Shown: positions 62,210 through 64,000 of the stretch, one piece after another
How positions within the stretch are numbered: the first letter of the stretch is position 1
How the letters are laid out: every line of letters begins with the position of its first letter
Source: an uncultured Bacteroidaceae bacterium
GTDB lineage: Bacteria; Bacteroidota; Bacteroidia; Bacteroidales; Bacteroidaceae
DNA: 64,000 nucleotides
Direction of reading: 5' to 3'
NCBI GenBank assembly: GCA_944320965.1
Contig: CALUJO010000002.1
Coordinates: 78,273-142,272, forward strand
Notes under the pieces: model-generated
What the model was told of the DNA's origin: nothing
The model's input: the letters and a program-made list of their open reading frames with translations, nothing else
The model's database searches: none
Program-made: the position numbers and the translations under genes

Positions 62210-62509
62210 ATGGAAATAACACACGACAAAAACAAAAGCGAATTCTACACAATTGTTGACGGTTTCAAGGCTCATGTAGCATACGTGGCAGACGAATGCT
62301 CACTTGATATCAAACATACAATAGTTCCAAAGGAAATCGGAGGACAGGGAATTGCATCAGCACTCGTAAAAACAGCTTACGACTATGCAATAGAAAACAA
62401 ACTGACACCTGTTGCAACTTGCGCTTATGCAGCAACATGGCTTAAAAGACATCCCGAATACAAAGGATGCGAAAGTAAAGACTATATTGAGGGAAGCTGT
62501 GCATTATAA
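62210..62509 (+). CDS. Small GNAT family N-acetyltransferase
   Basis: A 99-residue minimal acetyltransferase of the YjdJ-like (acetyltransf_CG) group. The acetyl-CoA loop is EIGGQGIASALVKTAYDYA, followed by CAYAATWLKRHPEYKGC. Short length is normal for this subfamily. It lies 4 bp after the carbonic anhydrase gene and 11 bp before the SGNH hydrolase gene, so a three-gene operon is likely. Substrate unknown. Confidence 0.85.
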   Translation: MEITHDKNKSEFYTIVDGFKAHVAYVADECSLDIKHTIVPKEIGGQGIASALVKTAYDYAIENKLTPVATCAYAATWLKRHPEYKGCESKDYIEGSCAL

Positions 62510-62520
62510 AAATCAACGTC

Positions 62521-63378
62521 ATGAACTATAAATATATTTTAGCGCTATTTTTATCCCTCTTTATTTTATCTTGCGATGAAACCGAACCTAATGAAGACAA
62601 TTTATTCAAAGGCAAAAAAATTGTAACCATTGGAGACAGTCTTACAAGTTCTTGCAGCTGGCAACACGGATGGCAGCCATACCTTGTTGAATGGTTCGGA
62701 TTCAACTGGAGCAAAGAAGAAACAGTGAATGGAACAAACGGGCATGCGGCAACAGCTATAGGAGGAACATGGGTAAAGCCAGATAGCATCAACTCAATTT
62801 ATATAAGAAGTCTTGATACTAAATACTATAATCCGGACATCATCTTTCTTTATGTAGCCAGCAATGACCCTTACAGCTACTGGGTTAGCTCAGATAACAC
62901 TGGAACTGACTGGGATGGAAAAGTAAAACAGGAAAAAGTATACAGAGGAACAGAAATAGACAAGTCCGTAAGTACATTATCTGCATACAAAGGAATCGTT
63001 GAAAATCTCATGGAGGATTGCCCGAATGCAAAAATTTACCTTATCGGTATTATGCCTATAAGATATGAAATTGGAATGCATCCAACAGAGGATTTCGCCG
63101 ATTTGTATCCAACCGACAAACCAAGGTTTGCAACAATGGAAGATGCAAAAGAATACGAAATGAGCGAAAGATGGCCAAAACATGAACTTGTAAAAGCCGT
63201 TGCCAAATTTTATAATCTTCCATTTATTGATCTATGGGAAATGAGCGGTATCACCAACGAGAATGCCAATATTTACTACGGACCAGTATCAGGAGACTGT
63301 ACACAAGTACACCCTAATGATGCAGGAGATTTAAGAGTTGCTGAATGCATAAGAGATTTTCTTATAAAAGAAAATTAG
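62521..63378 (+). CDS. SGNH/GDSL hydrolase lipoprotein
   Basis: A 285-residue lipoprotein (lipid Cys18, followed by DETEPNED, an acidic surface-type signal). The block I motif is IGDSLTSS with nucleophile Ser40, a block III-like ASNDP motif lies near residue 119, and the catalytic Asp/His block is DCTQVHPND near the C-terminus. Expected esterase or acetylesterase acting on carbohydrate or lipid esters at the cell surface. Not assignable to a specific substrate. Confidence 0.88.
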   Translation: MNYKYILALFLSLFILSCDETEPNEDNLFKGKKIVTIGDSLTSSCSWQHGWQPYLVEWFGFNWSKEETVNGTNGHAATAIGGTWVKPDSINSIYIRSLDTKYYNPDIIFLYVASNDPYSYWVSSDNTGTDWDGKVKQEKVYRGTEIDKSVSTLSAYKGIVENLMEDCPNAKIYLIGIMPIRYEIGMHPTEDFADLYPTDKPRFATMEDAKEYEMSERWPKHELVKAVAKFYNLPFIDLWEMSGITNENANIYYGPVSGDCTQVHPNDAGDLRVAECIRDFLIKEN

Positions 63379-63405
63379 TTATTATTGCTTTAACTCCACA
63401 TAAAC

Positions 63406-63456
63406 AAAACAGAATCCGGTTATAGCATTTTTGCAAACACCGGATTCTGTTTTTTT
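63406..63456 (+). terminator. Terminator of the carbonic anhydrase-GNAT-hydrolase unit
   Basis: A 14-bp stem AAAACAGAATCCGG/CCGGATTCTGTTTT is followed by a T-run. Confidence 0.85.
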
Positions 63457-63519
63457 ATACAGCAAAAAATTAAATGAAAACACCAGGCATAACAATACAA
63501 AAGAAAAACACTTGATTAT

Positions 63520-63536
63520 ATACATATGATATGTAT
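63520..63536. repeat. Perfect 8-bp inverted repeat
   Basis: ATACATAT, one base, ATATGTAT. It sits in the 595-bp gene-free stretch before the rRNA operon. Possible regulatory site or chance AT palindrome. Confidence 0.4.
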
Positions 63537-63627
63537 TTCTAGATAAAAGAATACTTATTCCGTATCAAAGCCTAATAGTCTGCTTTTTCATAACATAAAC
63601 CCCCAAAACATTCAATGTAAACTATAA

Positions 63628-63690
63628 CCGAAACTTTCGGTTATAAAAATGAAAGCTTCGGTTAAAGGAATGATGACAGCGGTTTAAAAA
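63628..63690 (+). repeat. 21-bp phased repeat array, locus C
   Basis: Three exact 21-bp steps (63628-63648, 63649-63669, 63670-63690) with CGGTT at position 11-15 of each. Same consensus as loci A and B. Preceded by AAAACATTCAATG at 63605-63617, shared with the array at the left edge. In the rest of 63379-63973 I see the two terminators and one inverted repeat, and no gene. Confidence 0.75.
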
Positions 63691-63923
63691 GAATCATATC
63701 TTGCATTTCCTTTGCATCTGTATTTATTTATAGTTCAGCAATACGATTTTCCAAAATAAATCGGCTATACAATGCAAATAACCAAGATTATTCATCATGA
63801 ATGTTTAAATAATAGATAAGATGAATACTTTATTCACAATGCAAATAGTATATTTCCTGAGTGCAGAGTTCACACTTTTGTGACTTTAGATAAGAATCGC
63901 TCATTTAGTTGTGGGGTATATGC

Positions 63924-63964
63924 AAAAAAAGAAGTCCCTCAGCATATCTGCTGAAGGACTCTTC
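63924..63964 (-). terminator. Terminator of the ribosomal RNA operon
   Basis: Stem arms 63931-63944 and 63949-63964 with a T-run on the minus strand, 10 bp beyond the 5S end. Confidence 0.8.
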
Positions 63965-63973
63965 TCTTAAAAA

Positions 63974-64000
63974 GGCAGCTACCTACTCTCCCGCTTGCAC
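63974..64000 (-). rRNA. 5S ribosomal RNA, 3' end (partial)
   Basis: On the minus strand the last 27 bases read GTGCAAGCGGGAGAGTAGGT and then AGCTGCC, the conserved 3' part of bacterial 5S rRNA. The gene continues beyond the window. Confidence 0.85.

Overview
The window is Bacteroidales chromosome, most like Bacteroidaceae (Bacteroides/Phocaeicola type). This rests on many TAnnTTTG -7 promoter boxes, a SusC/SusD-free but glycan-rich gene set (GH29, GH33, two GH20, GH36), a hybrid two-component regulator of the Bacteroides type, lipoproteins with a Cys-x-Lys-acidic export signal, a subclass A2-like beta-lactamase and the carboxyspermidine polyamine route. No 16S is present, so the species cannot be fixed. 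No prophage, integrase, transposase, CRISPR array or tRNA was seen. The last 27 bases are the 3' end of a 5S rRNA on the minus strand.

Layout. 0-2.4 kb: 22-bp phased repeats, an alpha-L-fucosidase, then trxA with a small acidic protein gene. 2.4-8.7 kb: housekeeping block dnaE / psd-pssA-DUF4834 / tadA with a small RHH-like gene. 9-12.2 kb: polyamine operon (agmatinase-like, carboxy(nor)spermidine dehydrogenase and decarboxylase). 12.4-18.5 kb: an outer-membrane barrel protein, ettA, a split lysO preceded by an elaborate leader, a lipoprotein thiol peroxidase and a glycerophosphodiester phosphodiesterase. 18.7-20.7 kb: groES-groEL. 21-37.2 kb: host-glycan degradation, with a multidomain sialidase, two GH20 hexosaminidases, a DUF6377-type membrane regulator, a TonB-dependent receptor and a GH36 alpha-galactosidase.

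37.3-48.6 kb is the accessory heart of the window. It opens with a strong candidate structured RNA, a ~227-nt rod with eight nested helices and a promoter-like sequence in its bubble, compatible with a 6S-type RNA. A run of same-strand envelope genes follows: an LPP20-like lipoprotein, a DUF5683-like membrane protein, a tandem family of lipoproteins sharing a carboxypeptidase-regulatory-like domain (with one broken remnant), a WG-repeat lipoprotein and a Sel1-repeat protein. Two near-duplicate terminators suggest growth by duplication.

48.6-55.7 kb: a class A beta-lactamase, then a tightly packed minus-strand operon of a hybrid two-component regulator, two half-size chromate-type transporters, a GNAT enzyme and an unknown protein. 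55.9-61.5 kb: prmA-purL and an EamA/DMT permease gene broken by an in-frame TGA. 61.6-63.4 kb: carbonic anhydrase, a small GNAT and an SGNH-hydrolase lipoprotein. A dispersed intergenic array of 21-bp phased repeats (consensus near AYGAARRCTNCGGTTTTAAGA) occurs at three loci, with a related 22-bp array at the left edge.
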